Source of the DNA: Mrakia gelida
Lineage: Eukaryota > Basidiomycota > Tremellomycetes > Cystofilobasidiales > Mrakiaceae
Reading direction: 5' to 3'
NCBI GenBank assembly: GCA_024345305.1
Contig: BRON01000002.1
Location: 1,612,001-1,676,000 of the forward strand
DNA length: 64,000 nt
Below are positions 21,601-33,374 of this stretch, in pieces (position 1 is the first letter of the stretch; every line of letters starts with the position of its first letter). Under the pieces are notes generated by a model. It was not told the origin of the DNA and did no database searches. It saw only the letters and a list, made by a program, of their open reading frames with translations. Made by a program: the position numbers and the translations under genes.

Positions 21601-24101
21601 ACCTCTCATAACGAGCGGAGGAGCGAGTTGCCGTGTTCGAAGAGGCTCGAGATGCGTCGGACCCGAAACGAGACGAATCGCTGACCTTCTTTCTCCCTTC
21701 CTTCCTCATTTCGGTTCGGATTGCTTCGTTTTCGCTAGCGAGGTCAAATCCAACTCTACGCCACGAACGCTCAACTTCCGCATCCTTACGTTTCGCCGTG
21801 CTGGGGTTACCTGGGAGGGTTGTGTCCGATCTTGGTGATCGCGAGTGACAAGGAGTTGCTTCGAGACGAGATCGTTTACATGTACGTCGTCCTGCAAAAC
21901 CCTCTGCTTCTCGAGCTCGTCGTATCGCGTCGAGACTGGACTGACTCCTTTGAACTGGTGTTGGTTCGCGTCGTTTCGTAGTGCCCACAAAGCTGCTCAT
22001 CCAGATCGATACCCCATCCCTGATCACGTTCGGAAGATGATGCCTTGTCTCGAAGGGATCGAGGAGAGGTACCAGCCTACGAAGGTTCATTTGCAGATCT
22101 ACGATGGTGAGTGATAGGCTTCCTCTCCCTTGAACGAAGTCTGGCTCGCGAAGGATCGACGACTGACGCTCTCGTTTCGCTCTCGACGCGTTCTTCCTCC
22201 CCTCTCAGAGGTCTGCCACGTCCTGCCTCTCTACTCGATGACCACACCAGCCAAGTACTGTTTCCGAGCCATCGCCACGTTCGCCAAATTCGTCACAGGT
22301 CCTCCTCAACCTCTCTCCTCCACCACCTCCCCTTCGAATAACTACACCTCTCCTCCGACTCCCATCACCTCCTCGCCCTTCCCTTCGCCTCTCCCCTCGC
22401 GGGCCTCCTCCCCAGCTCCTCCTCCCATTTCAAGAACCTCCTCCCCTCAACCCATCGCATCTCCTCGACCCTCCTCACCCTCCTCGTCGACTCAAAGCCC
22501 CAAGATCGTCTCAGACCTGCCTACAACGCTCTCGCCTCAAGCGACGCTGGACTCGTCGTCCAAGAAGGGATCGACCGACTCGACCTCGAACGCAAAGAAG
22601 AGAGCCCATCTCTCGAGCGAAGATGCGTTGGGAGGAGCAGCAACAGATCGTCAAACGACTGGAGACGTCGCCGGACCTCGATTCGGAGAGTCAGGAGAGG
22701 ATGGACCTGGAACAGCTGGGAACCCTGCTATCTACGCTGTTAGTGCTGCAGGAGTGAGTTCATGCTCCCTCTCTCTCTTCTTCCTTCCAAATCCGAACTG
22801 ACGGTGTTCTTGATTTGCTGGTCTGTCTCGCAGGGAGACCCCTTCGTCGAGGACGGGATGATCCGAGAACGCGTCTCGACTCGAGGAGTTCTTCGACCTC
22901 TCGAACCTGAGTCGGAGATCCCTTCGCTTCATCTTCCGAAGGAGGAGCTAGGGATGATCAAGGAGTTGCCGGCGAAGAGGTATCTGACGGGTCAAGGGCT
23001 TTGGGATGTGCGATATGCGTGAGTCGAGTTGCCTTTCGCTCTTCCTCTCCTCTTTCGAGTTTCCTCTCCTTTTTCGACTTTCCTCGACCCTTGAGCTGAC
23101 CTTCCGATCGTTTCTGTGCCGTCGTTTTTTGCAGTCGAGAAGCCAAGAAGGTCGAGCAACACCGACGGAAGAACCTCGAGCGGTCGACGAAGGATGGCCA
23201 GAAGATCGTTGAGGCGTGGACGGAGAGGGTGAGGAAGCACAAGACGGAGGGGGGGAAGGAGGAGTCGGAGGATGAGAAGTTCTTGATGGGCGAGAACAGG
23301 AGTTGGCGATGGGCTTTGCTGTGAGTTGGAGTTCCTGTTTGGTGTGCGTCCTTGGTCGACGCGTCTGGCTGACTTTGTTGGTTCGTTCGTTTCCAGTGGA
23401 GAGAACCCTCCTCCTTCGGCTGTGGTTTCGAGGAGAGATACCGTAAGTACTTCTTCCTCTTCGTCCTGGGCTGGTGCTGGCAGCTCGGCCTCGAGAACTG
23501 ACAATCTCGTCCGTCTTCTTTCTTCCAGAACGAAGCACGAAAACTCGCTCGAATCGCTGATCAGTCCGAGGACGACGCGAAGTCACCTTTCGGAGGGGTC
23601 AACCTCTGGTTTGTTCTTCCCCTCCCTCCTTTCTACCCCATCCCTCGAGCCATCAGACCTGACTCGTTCCATCTCATCGCGTCAATCTGCTTGCACAGGA
23701 CCCTCGCCGTCGATCTCCTCTCCTCCTCCTCGACCTCCTCCTCTCGCAACCACTCTCGATCTCCCTCTCCCGGACCCTCTTCGAGTCCCCTCGCCGCTGG
23801 TCCCTCCGACAAGACGAAGACCAACTCGCTTCGAAAGGAGGAGGAACCGAGAACGAGGAAGACGTCGTCGCTCCGACTTCCAGCTTTCCTTCGTCGGAAG
23901 AGCGCGACGGACGAGAAGGAGAAGGAGGAGGAGAAGGCTCTTGCGGCAGAGAAGAAGATTGACGGTCTACCTCCCTCCGCTGAGGCCGAGGCCGCGAAGA
24001 AGAGTAACGTCGAGGGAGGAGGTGGAGGTGAGGACGCGACGAAGGAGGTCGTTGTCGTGGAGGGAGCGCCCGCCAGTCTCGAGAAGCCAATCCTTCCTTG
24101 A
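18644..24101 (+). CDS. large alpha/beta hydrolase of the hormone-sensitive lipase type
   Basis: A predicted serine esterase/lipase of the HSL (Abhydrolase_3) family. Exon 1 gives [20 protein letters not shown], probably a short hydrophobic anchor, then [30 protein letters not shown] and, across a 511-bp intron (19015-19525), [18 protein letters not shown]. The oxyanion motif YIHGGAYYWGS is split by an intron (about 20050-20157). The nucleophile is [12 protein letters not shown] (about 20610-20645). The acid is probably in [14 protein letters not shown] (about 21840) and the His in [11 protein letters not shown] (about 22103-22230). A Ser/Thr-rich insert of about 170 residues separates nucleophile and acid. 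The C-terminal third (after about 22290) is a Ser/Pro-rich then basic tail with no recognised domain and a [15 protein letters not shown] coiled segment near 23135. The family is usually 350-600 residues, so this is an extended form. At least 13 introns; four carry GACGCGTC. Confidence 0.88.
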
Positions 24102-24299
24102 CCTCTTTTCTAGAAATTTTAACTCGATATCTTGCTTCGCTTCTACCTCTTTTTACACTCAGCTTGGATATAATGCTATATTTTCCATCTCGCGAGACCC
24201 AGCCCGCTTACTCTTCATCCGAATGGATTCCGGGACGAGCTCGCCGTCCCCTCCTTCCTTTCTCTCTCGCCCTCGCCCTTCTGACCATCAACCACCACG

Positions 24300-25693
24300 A
24301 TGTCCGCCATCTTCACTTCTGAAGCTCTCAAGCACAAGGATCGTCTTCGCAACCAGACTGTGGTCATCACAGGATGCGCCAGTGGGATTGGAAGGGAGGT
24401 TTCCCTGTTATTCGCAGGCCTCGGGTGAGCTCTGTCTTACTTCCCTTTCTTTCTCTCTCGAGGAGCTCTCTGGCTCACTCTCTTTCCTCCCTCTCGTCGT
24501 TTCCAGAGCAAAGATGGTGCTGGGAGATCGAGATCTGAAGGGTGTTGAGAAGGTCGCGAAAGAGATCACTGCTGCAGGAGGGTGAGCTCGAACTTCCTCT
24601 TCGACGCAAGGTCCCTCCTCGACCTCCTCCCCATCTCCTTTGCTGACCGATTCTTCTTCTCGTCGTGCAGAGAGGCCGTTTTCATCTCTTGCGATGTCAC
24701 CAAGTGGGACGATCAGGTCAAGCTGTTCGAGTTGGCTCGAAACAAGTGAGATCAAGTTCAGTTTCCCATCTCTTCCATCCGTCCATTTGTTGGCTTACCT
24801 CGAACGCGTCTCCTCTCCTTCGCTCTTTCTCCTCAGGTTCGGAAGCATCGACGTCGTCCTCCCCAACGCTGGAATCACCGAGTTCTCCTCCTTCGACGTC
24901 CAAGTCTCCTTCTCCGGCGCTCGTGAGTCTCGACGCCCTCTCTGCCACGTCGTTTCGACTTCGACCTCTTTCTGACTTTTCTCGTCCTCCTACAGTCTCC
25001 CCTCCCGACTTCCGAACCCTCGACATCAACCTCATCGGAGCCATCTACACCTCCCTGCTCGCCCTCCATCACTTCGCTCAACCTCCTTCCTCCTCCTCCC
25101 ACAAATCGCTCAAGAGTCTCGTCATCACCGGCTCGATGGCTTCGTTCTTCGGCGCCAACCCTACTGCCGTCCTCTACTCCGTCTCCAAGGCAGGAAAGCT
25201 TGGTTTGATGAACGGCCTGAGGGATAGGTGTACCGCTGAGGGTGTTCGTTTGGGTTTGATCTGCCCTTGGTTCGTCAAGACGCCTCTCGTTGGAGATCTG
25301 GTCGTTGACCCGAAGATCGGTGAGTTCATCGAGCCCGGATCTGGTTCGCTGAGGATACGAGGACGATGGTCTGACTCCGAGCTTGGCTGTGTGTTCGATG
25401 TTCGTTCAGGATGGGCCAAGATTGAAGACGTCGCGCTCGCTTTCCTTCACGCGTCGACCGACCCTGATCTTCGAACCTCTGGGTCCGCCTACACCATTCC
25501 CGACTCCAAGTACGTACCCATCCAGCCCCAACATCTATCTCGCTCGCTCGCTAGCCTGCTGACCTCGTCTTTGTCCCTCCTCGTTCGTTCGTCGCGTCGC
25601 AGGGGTATTCTCAGGATGTCGCCGAAAGAGCTCGTCCCCAAGGGTTTCGGAGGTCTACACAAGAAGGTTCGAGCAGACGCGGCCAAGCTCTAG
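24300..25693 (+). CDS. short-chain dehydrogenase/reductase
   Basis: A classical NAD(P)-dependent SDR of about 300 residues. MSAIFTSEALKHKDRL leads into the nucleotide-binding motif VITGCASGIGREV (about 24361-24400). Then come DRDLKG (an acidic residue after the second strand favours NAD over NADP), SCDVTKWDDQV, the structural PNAGI motif at about 24862, the catalytic Ser in VITGSMASF (about 25123) and the YSVSKAGKLGLMNGL motif with Tyr and Lys (about 25174). The segment after it (CPWFVKTPLV) is typical of 15-hydroxyprostaglandin-dehydrogenase-like SDRs. Several short introns are present. The ATG at 24300 follows ACCACG; the stop is 25691-25693. The substrate cannot be told from sequence. It lies tail to tail with the mitochondrial release-factor-like gene, with 81 bp between stops. 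Confidence 0.93.
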
Positions 25694-25774
25694 TTACACA
25701 TCTCGAGAAGCAATCTTTTTCTCATGACTTTCACGACACACACGGGCAGAGAGAGGAGTTTCATCAGGTGTCGT

Positions 25775-27121
25775 TCAAGATCGTTTCTTCGCCGCCTTCG
25801 CTGCCGCCTTCTCCTCCTTCACTCTCTTCCTCTCCTCTTTAACCTCCTTCTTCTCCTTCCTCTCCAACTTCCTAGCCTTCTTCAGCCCCTCCCTAACCTC
25901 CTTGTCCGCCATCTTCATCGCCTTCTCGTCCGCCATCGACAGAACAGGCTTCAACTCCTTCGGAAGCGCGACGGCGACCTCCTCCTCCTCGTCGTCGTCC
26001 AGCTCGTCGTCGTCCTCGTCCTCAAAGCCCTCCTCGTCCTCGAAATCTTCTTCCGAAGGAGGAGCACCGATCAATCCGACGTCAGGCTTGTTCCCGTAGC
26101 CCTTGTTGGCCTTCCTCATCGATCGTCGCTTCCTGAGAGCGACTCGAGCTCGAAGGATGTCCTCGCGAGATTCGCGTGAGCTGTTGGGGTCGAGTTCGGC
26201 GAGCTAAGGACAACGAACCGATAGTCAGCCCCTCAAATGAAGATCGAGAGAGAGGCGGATGCGATTTGGCTCACCTTCTGAGCCAGAATCTTCCTAGCAG
26301 CGATCCGGTTGTCCTGTCTCGAGCGAGTCGGTTGAGCTTTCACGCGTATTCCTGTTGGGAGATGGATGAGGGAGACGCAGGAGGAGGTTTTGTTGATGAC
26401 TTGGCCTCCGTTTCCACTTCCTGTGAGCGACGAAGAGGGACAGCGGACACGTATGAGGAAGAAACCGGTCAGGCTCGACGCGAGAGAGGGAGGGATGTCG
26501 AGTCGAGTCGAGCTCACCTCGGATGAAGCTCTCTTTGAGCTCGCTGTCCTTGAGGGTCCAGTGAGCTGGTTTGATGGAGCCCAGCATTCTGAGATAGAGA
26601 GCAAGCGGGGAAGAGGAAGAGGAAGTCAGCGATCTCGTTCGCTGAGCAGCAAGAAGGGTGGGGAGGGCGAAAGACGACGACGCACTGGTTGAGCTTCTTC
26701 ATAGAGGTGATCTTCCGGATCTCATCTAACCGACGCTCTCTAGGAGTCTTGTTGAAGTAGGCTGGGGAGAGGTTGGCGTTGTCGATGGGAGCGATGTCGT
26801 GGGAGACGGAGGAGGGAGCTATCTCGTCGTAGGAGCTGGCGTAGACCTCGTCCTCGTCACCGTATTCTTCTCCGTCTTCCAAGGGTTTGAGGTCAGGTTC
26901 TGGAGCGGATGACGAAGAGAATGGTAAGGAGTCAGCTCTTGAGGTTGGGAGGAGGGTCGATCAGAGGGAGGGCGAAGAGGGAGGGAAGGAGGAATCGAGC
27001 TCAACTCACTCGACGCCTTCCTCGCCGACAGGGAACTCGAGATCGCTCTCGCACCGATGGACGATCTAGAGGCTGTATACGAGTCTACATAGGCTGATGC
27101 TGCTCTTCGAAGGAGGTTCAT
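25775..27121 (-). CDS. mitochondrial class-I release-factor-like protein with GGQ motif (Rso55/MTRFR type)
   Basis: These proteins hydrolyse peptidyl-tRNA on stalled mitochondrial ribosomes. The minus-strand start [19 protein letters not shown] (27121) is Arg/Ser-rich without acids, a good mitochondrial presequence. The RF domain reads [20 protein letters not shown], then [18 protein letters not shown] with the catalytic GGQ, then [19 protein letters not shown] and [12 protein letters not shown]. The codon-recognition domains of true release factors are absent, as in Rso55 and MTRFR. The C-terminus is longer than expected: an almost purely Asp/Glu block (about 25985-26055) followed by a Lys/Glu/Ala-rich helix ending at the stop 25775-25777. 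Basic tails that hold the ribosome are known in this family; the acidic block before it is unusual. The start codon is 152 bp from that of the RRN6-like gene. Confidence 0.89.
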
Positions 27122-27273
27122 CCACGAAAAAGGTGTTGCTGAGGGTTGAACGTCAACTCGAGAAGGGGAAGGACGACTTGTTCAAAATCTCGTTCAGCTC
27201 GCCTCCTCCTTCTTGCTCACAACGTTCACCCTTTCCCCTTCTTCCCTCTTTCTCTTTTCTCTTTCTCTTATGA
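27122..27273. promoter_or_regulatory. 152-bp bidirectional promoter between the mitochondrial release-factor gene and the RRN6-like gene
   Basis: Opposite start codons at 27121 (minus) and 27274 (plus) leave only 152 bp. The sequence turns CT-rich towards the plus gene (27210-27268). An alternative plus-strand ATG at 27270 opens a 22-codon frame that overlaps the main start and stops, so it could act as an upstream ORF. Confidence 0.6.
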
Positions 27274-30200
27274 ATGGACGGATGGATTCCATCCACCATC
27301 GGTCTCCCTCCCCCCAGGAAGAAGCACGCCCTTCCTAGACCCCCAACAGAGGCGAGGCAACACAACGAGGAAGGAGTCGACCTCGTCCCAGGTTCGATTG
27401 GATCAGTTCGTCTCGACGTCAAGGGATCAAGAAATGGACCCAAGGAGCTCAAGTTGAGATTCCTGGCTCAGCAAGATTCAGGTGAGTGTCGCTTCATTTC
27501 GTCGGAGGTGTTCCGGACGGCTCGACGGAGGGAGAAAAGTTGAAGGAGCTCAAGCTGACCTTTTTGCTCCTTCCCTCCCTTTCCCTCCCATCTTCTCCAC
27601 CCAGACTCAAAGCTCCAGGAGCTTCGTCCGCCTGTCAGAGTTTTCCCGGATACCTCTTCTCCGAAGCCTGAGCTTCCCGAAGTCCCCCCGTCCAATCTGG
27701 CGAAGCAAGGGGTTCGTTTCTCCTCCCCTTCTCGCGCCCCGTCCTTCTCGTCCCTCTCTGCCGTCCGAACGCTACCTCAACTTACGCACTCTCTTCCTCA
27801 CCTTCCAGAAACTCCACCTCGACAACCATCCTTCCATGATGCACATCCCCTTCGAGCTCGTCTACTCCACCGTTCGAGAGATCGCCTCCGAAGCCAGAGC
27901 TCCTCAACCTCTCTTCGACCCATTCCTCGGAAACCGCCTCGTCAGCACCTGGGCCAAGCTCAGCGAAGCTCAGAAGAGGATCGGAGTACTTGCTTTCCCT
28001 ATGGGCGAAGGTGGAGATCAGCTCAGTGAGTCGTTTCGTCCATCTGCGAAGCCCCTTCGGCTCAAAAGCTCGACTTGTTTTGACCCTTCGATTGACGCGT
28101 CTTCCTTCTTTCTCAGACGTCTCGCCGATTCGATACTCGGCACGAGCGAAGCATCAGAACGATATCTTCAATCCCTGTGCTCAACCTGTCGTGGACTTCA
28201 AGCGACCTATCCTTCAGATCGTCGCTTCTCCTTTCGACGCTCTAAATCCCGCGAAACAGACTCAGCGTGCGTCGCGTTTCCTTTGCCCTCTTTCCTTCTT
28301 GACGTCGCCGAAACTTACCCTCTGTTCCCCTCTCTCCGTCAGATCCAACCCTGGCCGTCCGGACTCTCTCCTCCATCAACTTCATCCGCTTGAGAGTCAA
28401 CCCCACCCATCGAGCCGTTGATCGTTCCCTTCCTTTCCTCGCCGAGGACATCAACTCCATCTTCCGGAGCCACACCGACGGTCGGAGACATGCAGACGTA
28501 GCTATGAGCCCGAGGAAGGCTTTCAGTGCTTTGGTGGTGAATGATGAAGGAGCGCTGTTCGAGTGGGGTGTCGAGATGACGAACCGAGGAAGGACGACGG
28601 GGAGGTTGTGAGTTCAGTTTTGTCTTCTTCCTTGCTCTTCAACTTGAGCGTTGGCTGATGCGGTACTTCGCTCTCTCTTCGGCGCGATCAGCAAGGAGAG
28701 GAGGAGTGCATTCGACGAGAGCGTTTCTTCGGCGAGCCTGGACGAGAGAACAGTTCGACAGTTCCATCGCGTCGACTTCGGATCGACTGTTTCGTCCGCT
28801 ACTCTTCTCTCGTCGCATTCTCTTCGCCAGGTCGATCTCAGGGTGAGCTAATCTTCTCTCTCCTCATAATCGTCTCCACGGCTCACACTTTCTCGTACTC
28901 GTCCCTCAGACTCGCGACTCGGAAACTCTGCTCTACTCCCTCGCTGGCTCGACCTCCCTCTTCACCTCGCTCGAGCAACGACTCTCCTCCCTCGACGCGT
29001 TCAACTCTCCTCTGGTCTGCTTCTCGACCACCGAATCAGTCTCATGGGTGGACGCGAGGATGCCAGGTCGATCAGTCATCAAGTGGGAGCACGGTCGAGC
29101 TTTCGACAGGTCGTTGCAGGTTTTGAGCGGAGAGTCGCAAGGAGGTTCGTCTTCGCGTCTTCTCTTCCTTCCCATTCCTCGTCCCTCTTCGTCCCTGACC
29201 ACCTTCTTCCTCTTCTCCTTACCAGTGACCACAACTTTCCTCACCTCCCGACTCACCAACCTCACCACAGCCTACACCCTCTCGACCTCCAATCCCTCGA
29301 TCCCAACGTCGCTTCACGATCCCTACCTCATCGCTCCTCCTCCGCCGACCTCCTCTCGCACTCCCTTCGTCCGAGCAGGAAACACCCTCTTCCGACATCC
29401 GGGGATCCCTTCGGAACGAGATGAGCTCTCCCTCTTCGAGCTCTCGGATCGAGGAGGTGTGGTGTTACGGAAGATCGGACGGAAGGTCGAGGACGACGAG
29501 GAAGAGCTGGAGAGGATGAGAGGTGCTGTGAGGGCTGGAAGGGATGGTTTCGATTGGCCGTTGGACGTGAAGGCTTTGGCGGAGGCGGAGCAGAGGGAGG
29601 GAGAGTCTGGGGAGGTCGCTGAGATCGATAAGAGGGAGGTGAAGGTGGTGGATCTGAGGAAGCAGTACGAGGGTGTGTTCATCTTCTCGAAACGAGAAGG
29701 GAGAGAGCTCGAGCTTAGCTGACCTTTTTGTTCGTTCAGATGCTTTCTCGTATCCGAAGTCGATTGGATTGGCGACGAAGCTGGAGATGATGAGCGATAT
29801 GGAATCGCTTTTCCAGGAGCTCGACGCGCCGCTCGAACAGATGGTCACTCCGTGAGTCTTTCTCCCTTACGCTCTTGCAATCTGGCTTTTCCCTTCGGTT
29901 GCCATATTGACACGATCGTCCCTTCCTCTTCATTCATCCTCTAGCCACGAGATAGCTCTCCTCTCCGCGGATCAAGGCCCTCCAGCGTTCCGATCAGACT
30001 TCCTCGCCGCTTCCACCATCGTCGCTCCCGCTCCTGGAACCATGGCTACTCTCGCAAACCATCTCTCCTCCCTCGAGATCGGAAAAGACTCGACCTTCCA
30101 CCACTCCGTCGCAGGTCGTATCCAAACCCTTCTCGGTCGCTCGTCCACGGATCCTCTCCATCCTCCCATCACCCTCGCCAACGCTTCCTCCACGGCCGAT

Positions 30201-31205
30201 CGTCTTCGAACCGAGTTCGGGATCCCTCCTACCTTCTCCGCTCTCAGCAACAAGTCGACTGGACCTCAAGCCTTCGCCTACAACGCGTGCGATGTCCTCG
30301 CTTTCGACCTCGCTCTCGCGTCGGACGTCTACTCGTCGGATCCGATGTCCTCGTCCTCAGCAGGACCCGAAGGGATCGACGATCTCCTCGTTCGAGCGAC
30401 GCAAGCCATGAGCCTCGTCAAGGCAGCTCCCGAGCTGTCGTACTCGTACCTCAGGCCGGTGTTGAAGAAGGGGAAGGAGCAGTTGGGAGAGGAAGGGCTG
30501 GAGGGGAACGCGACGGCGAGGATGTTGATGAGCAAGTGGGTGGTTGGAGAGGATCCGGCGGAGTACAAGCATCTGGATCTGAGACGGTCTGCGCCTGAGG
30601 AAGCTGTAGGGATGAGAAGAGGAGGAGGAATGGAGGAGGACGCCGACGCGGAGGAGTCTGGACCGGACCATCGACCTTCCCAATCTCAATCACAATCACA
30701 ACGACGAGCTCCTCCCATCCTCGCCTCCTCCCAACCTTCAGCACCTCCCATCATCGCATCTTCACAAGTCAGAGGACCTCCCGTCATCGCTACAACTCCA
30801 GCAACAGCCTCCACCTCCTCCAATCGCAACCTCTTCGAGATCCCTCCTCATCGTCGTCAACAACCTCCCTCCACCCCAACCATCACCATCCGCTCCCCTT
30901 CAGCACCTCCATCTTCCTCTTTCCCCTCCTTCCCTCAATCCCAACCTCTTCCTTCCAGACCTGGGCACGGACGACACGGGGAGAGCAGCTCGCAACCGTC
31001 GAGGTCGAGAGTCGCGTCGGGAGCGAGTGCGAGCCCGCAAGGGTGGGACACGGCAGGAGAAGGAGGATCGCAGTCGCAGTCGCAGAGTCAGGAAATACCT
31101 AGTACTCAGGTCGTCCCTGGGGCTTTCGGAGGGAAGCTGGGAGGTGGGAAGAAGAGTGGTGGTGGAGGGAAGAAGCCGCCGAAGAAGAGGACGGGTGGGT
31201 TTTGA
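27274..31205 (+). CDS. probable RNA polymerase I core factor subunit RRN6 (TAF1C-like)
   Basis: Exon 1 (27274-27481) gives PPPRKKHALPRPPTEARQH and LVPGSIGSVRLDVKGSRNG. Later exons carry FDPFLGNRLVSTWAKLSEAQ, QPVVDFKRPILQIVASPFDA, FSALVVNDEGALFEWGVE, RQFHRVDFGSTVSSATLL, TLLYSLAGSTSLFTSLEQ and VSWVDARMPGRSVIKWEHGR, a repeating pattern like degenerate WD/propeller blades. A helical region follows (PKSIGLATKLEMMSDMESLF, SYSYLRPVLKKGKEQLGEEG), then a disordered tail with SQSQSQ runs. It ends STQVVPGAFGGKLGG plus a Lys/Gly-rich basic end with stop at 31203. The propeller-helix layout and the Q-V-x-P-G-x-F-G-G tail resemble fungal RRN6 as I recall the family; identity across RRN6 proteins is always low. 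The role in Pol I initiation is therefore an inference. Confidence 0.62.
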
Positions 31206-31581
31206 ACGCCGACGAGGAAGGGAGGGGTTTGGTTTGGGGTTTCGACTTGGTTGTATCTTGTTCTTATCTCGTCTATGCTCGTTTGGTATCGGTACCTGCA
31301 CGGGAGCTCGTCAAAGGAGAGAAGATGAGGGAGTCATGGCAACGAGACGGAGCGCAACGAAACGAAACGACGAGCTCGAGGCGTCGAGCTCGTTTTGGCC
31401 GCAAACTTCGACCGTCCTCCTCCACCTGTACGTTGAGTTTTCCAATTTATACTTTCTCAAATCCTTCGTGGTTGTGTACATGTACTCTCGGCCCTCTTGA
31501 CTGACTCTCTCTCCTCTCGTGTTCGTCGTTCTGCAGCTCATCTCCCCGACCTCCTCCCTCTCTTCCCTCCCTCGCTCCACC
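31206..31581. other. intergenic region, no gene seen
   Basis: 376 bp of RRN6-like 3' UTR and promoter of the next gene. The last 80 bp are strongly pyrimidine-rich, with a CTGAC at about 31499 and CTGCAG at 31531-31536, compatible with a 5' UTR intron. No coding signal. Confidence 0.5.
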
Positions 31582-32968
31582 ATGCTCTCCTCGCCCGTTC
31601 CTCACGACGTTCTCTGCCTCATCAAAGATCAGATCGACCCTACCCTCATCGGTCCTCATCTCGCTCTCTCCAACGTCTCTAGATCCTTCAGATCCAACGT
31701 GAGCAGGCTTTCACTCGAGCTCTCGAGATCGACCAGCGGAGGGTGGCGAGCGTCCTTTGACCTTCCTTTCCTCCCCTTTCCTAGCTCTACCCTCACGGAG
31801 ATAAGGCTTGGAAGGGACTCTTAACCTCGATGGGTATCGGAAAAAGCCTTAACGATCTCGAAGGGAAACCCATCAAGAAGTCGAGGACTTGGAGATCGAT
31901 TGCCGTCGAGGTCGCTCACCACGAGAAGGAGGGAACCTGCAAGATCGTCGGAGATCCTTACGCTGATGAAGGTACGGAGATGTTGTGTCCGATGACTCGA
32001 GGGAACAACTGTCAGTATAAATGTTTGAGATTGGGTCAGAGCGAGCGAGAATTTGAGGGAAGACGCCTGAAAGAGATCTGACGTCGAGCTCATCATCTTT
32101 CGTCCTCGACTCTCACCTTTTTTCTTCTTCAGATCGAGTCACGAAGCACCCTCATCGAGTCTTCTCCGTCGAGGCAGTTCGAAAGGAGAAGGTCCAGGTT
32201 CTCGCTCATCCTCAGCTCGGAAACGACTTCGACTGCCATAATCCAGGCTCGGACATCCTTCGACTCGGACCTTGGAGGGGCGACGAGGAGAACAAGATCG
32301 ACGAGAAGGTTCTACTCGTCAAGTCTCACCCTGTTCTTTGTCACTCGGTGAGCACTACTCTGTACTTGATCTCTCGTCAAGGGAGGAGAAGGCAAACGCG
32401 GCTGACTCGACGCTCCTCCTCTGTTCGCGACTGTTCCTCCCGTCGAGGTCAGTCCCTCTCTTCTACTATTTCGACCGATCAGAGCTCATTTTTTGTCTCC
32501 ACTCAGGCTCTCGCAATTGGTGGCTTTAATCTCGCCGTTAGCAACCCGGAGGGAGTTACTCAGTGGGATGTTCAAGTCATGATGAACACGAAGGTGAGTT
32601 TCGTCGCGTCGTCAGAATGTCGTTCCATTCGAGCCTCTCACTGATCACAGCTTCGCTACTCCCCCTTCAGTTCCCGTACATCACCCAAGCCCAGTACAAG
32701 AAGCACTACGGTCGAACCTACAAGGAGGACATGGCGTGCTGCTTCGGAGGAGCTGAAAAGCTCGACAAGAAGACGAAGGTCAAGCTCACCGATTTCATGT
32801 TCGGACCTGACAGGTGAGCTCTTCCGTTATCCGTTTTCAGCTACTTGGTGATATGGATGGTGTGCTATTCTGACCCTCGCGTGATTTCCTCGGCGTCTCA
32901 GAGTCTTCAACGGGGACATCGACGCGGAACGAGGGTCCTGCCTCTTCGAGGTCGGATCCGATTCTTAA
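31582..32968 (+). CDS. F-box-like protein of unknown function
   Basis: Exon 1 (31582-31698) encodes MLSSPVPHDVLCLIKDQIDP and LIGPHLALSNVSRSFRSN, joined after an intron ending CCTAG (31785) to LYPHGDKAWKGLLTSMGIG. The P-x-D-x-L...L-S-x-V-S-R...W pattern is F-box-like, so it may recruit SCF ubiquitin ligase (inference). The rest is a well-formed globular region without a domain I can name: RTWRSIAVEVAHHEKEGTCK, a Cys-containing loop, VTKHPHRVFSVEAVRKEKVQ, DILRLGPWRGDEENKIDEKV, ALAIGGFNLAVSNPEGVTQW, YITQAQYKKHYGRTYKEDMA and the end DIDAERGSCLFEVGSDS with TAA at 32966. Five or more short introns. Small fungal F-box proteins with variable C-termini are common; this one's ligand is unknown. Confidence 0.78.
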
Positions 32969-33374
32969 TCGTCTTGCTTCCCTTGCTTAGCTCTTCCGAT
33001 CTTGTACCCAGCCACTCCTTGATAGGGGATTCACGACATGTCTTTTAATTCTTCTCACCTGCTTCACGCGAAGCAAACGCGCCTCAGCCCCTCGCCTTCC
33101 GCTCGACGCGACCGACTCGACCGACTGGCCCTCCCTCCGCCTTCACTTCTTCCCTCTTCAGTACTACCCAACACCGAGAAGCCCAGGTCTCAAAACTCCT
33201 GCCAACTCGATCTTCGACAAGACAGAACAAGCGGTCCTCGTCGCATGAACCTGCCTTCCCCTGAGCGGTCGAGTCGGCTCTCCCTCTCTCTTTGCCTTTT
33301 CGAATCCTCCCGTCTCTCTTCTCCAGCGACCCCCACCCCTTCAAAACTCAACTCAACACTCAAGGCCAATCTCG
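32969..33374. other. intergenic/5' leader with a probable UTR intron acceptor
   Basis: A long CT tract runs into CTTCTCCAG ending at 33326, a convincing splice acceptor about 50 bp before the ATG at 33375. The open frame from 33038 through here is out of phase with the downstream exon and is taken as chance. Confidence 0.45.
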
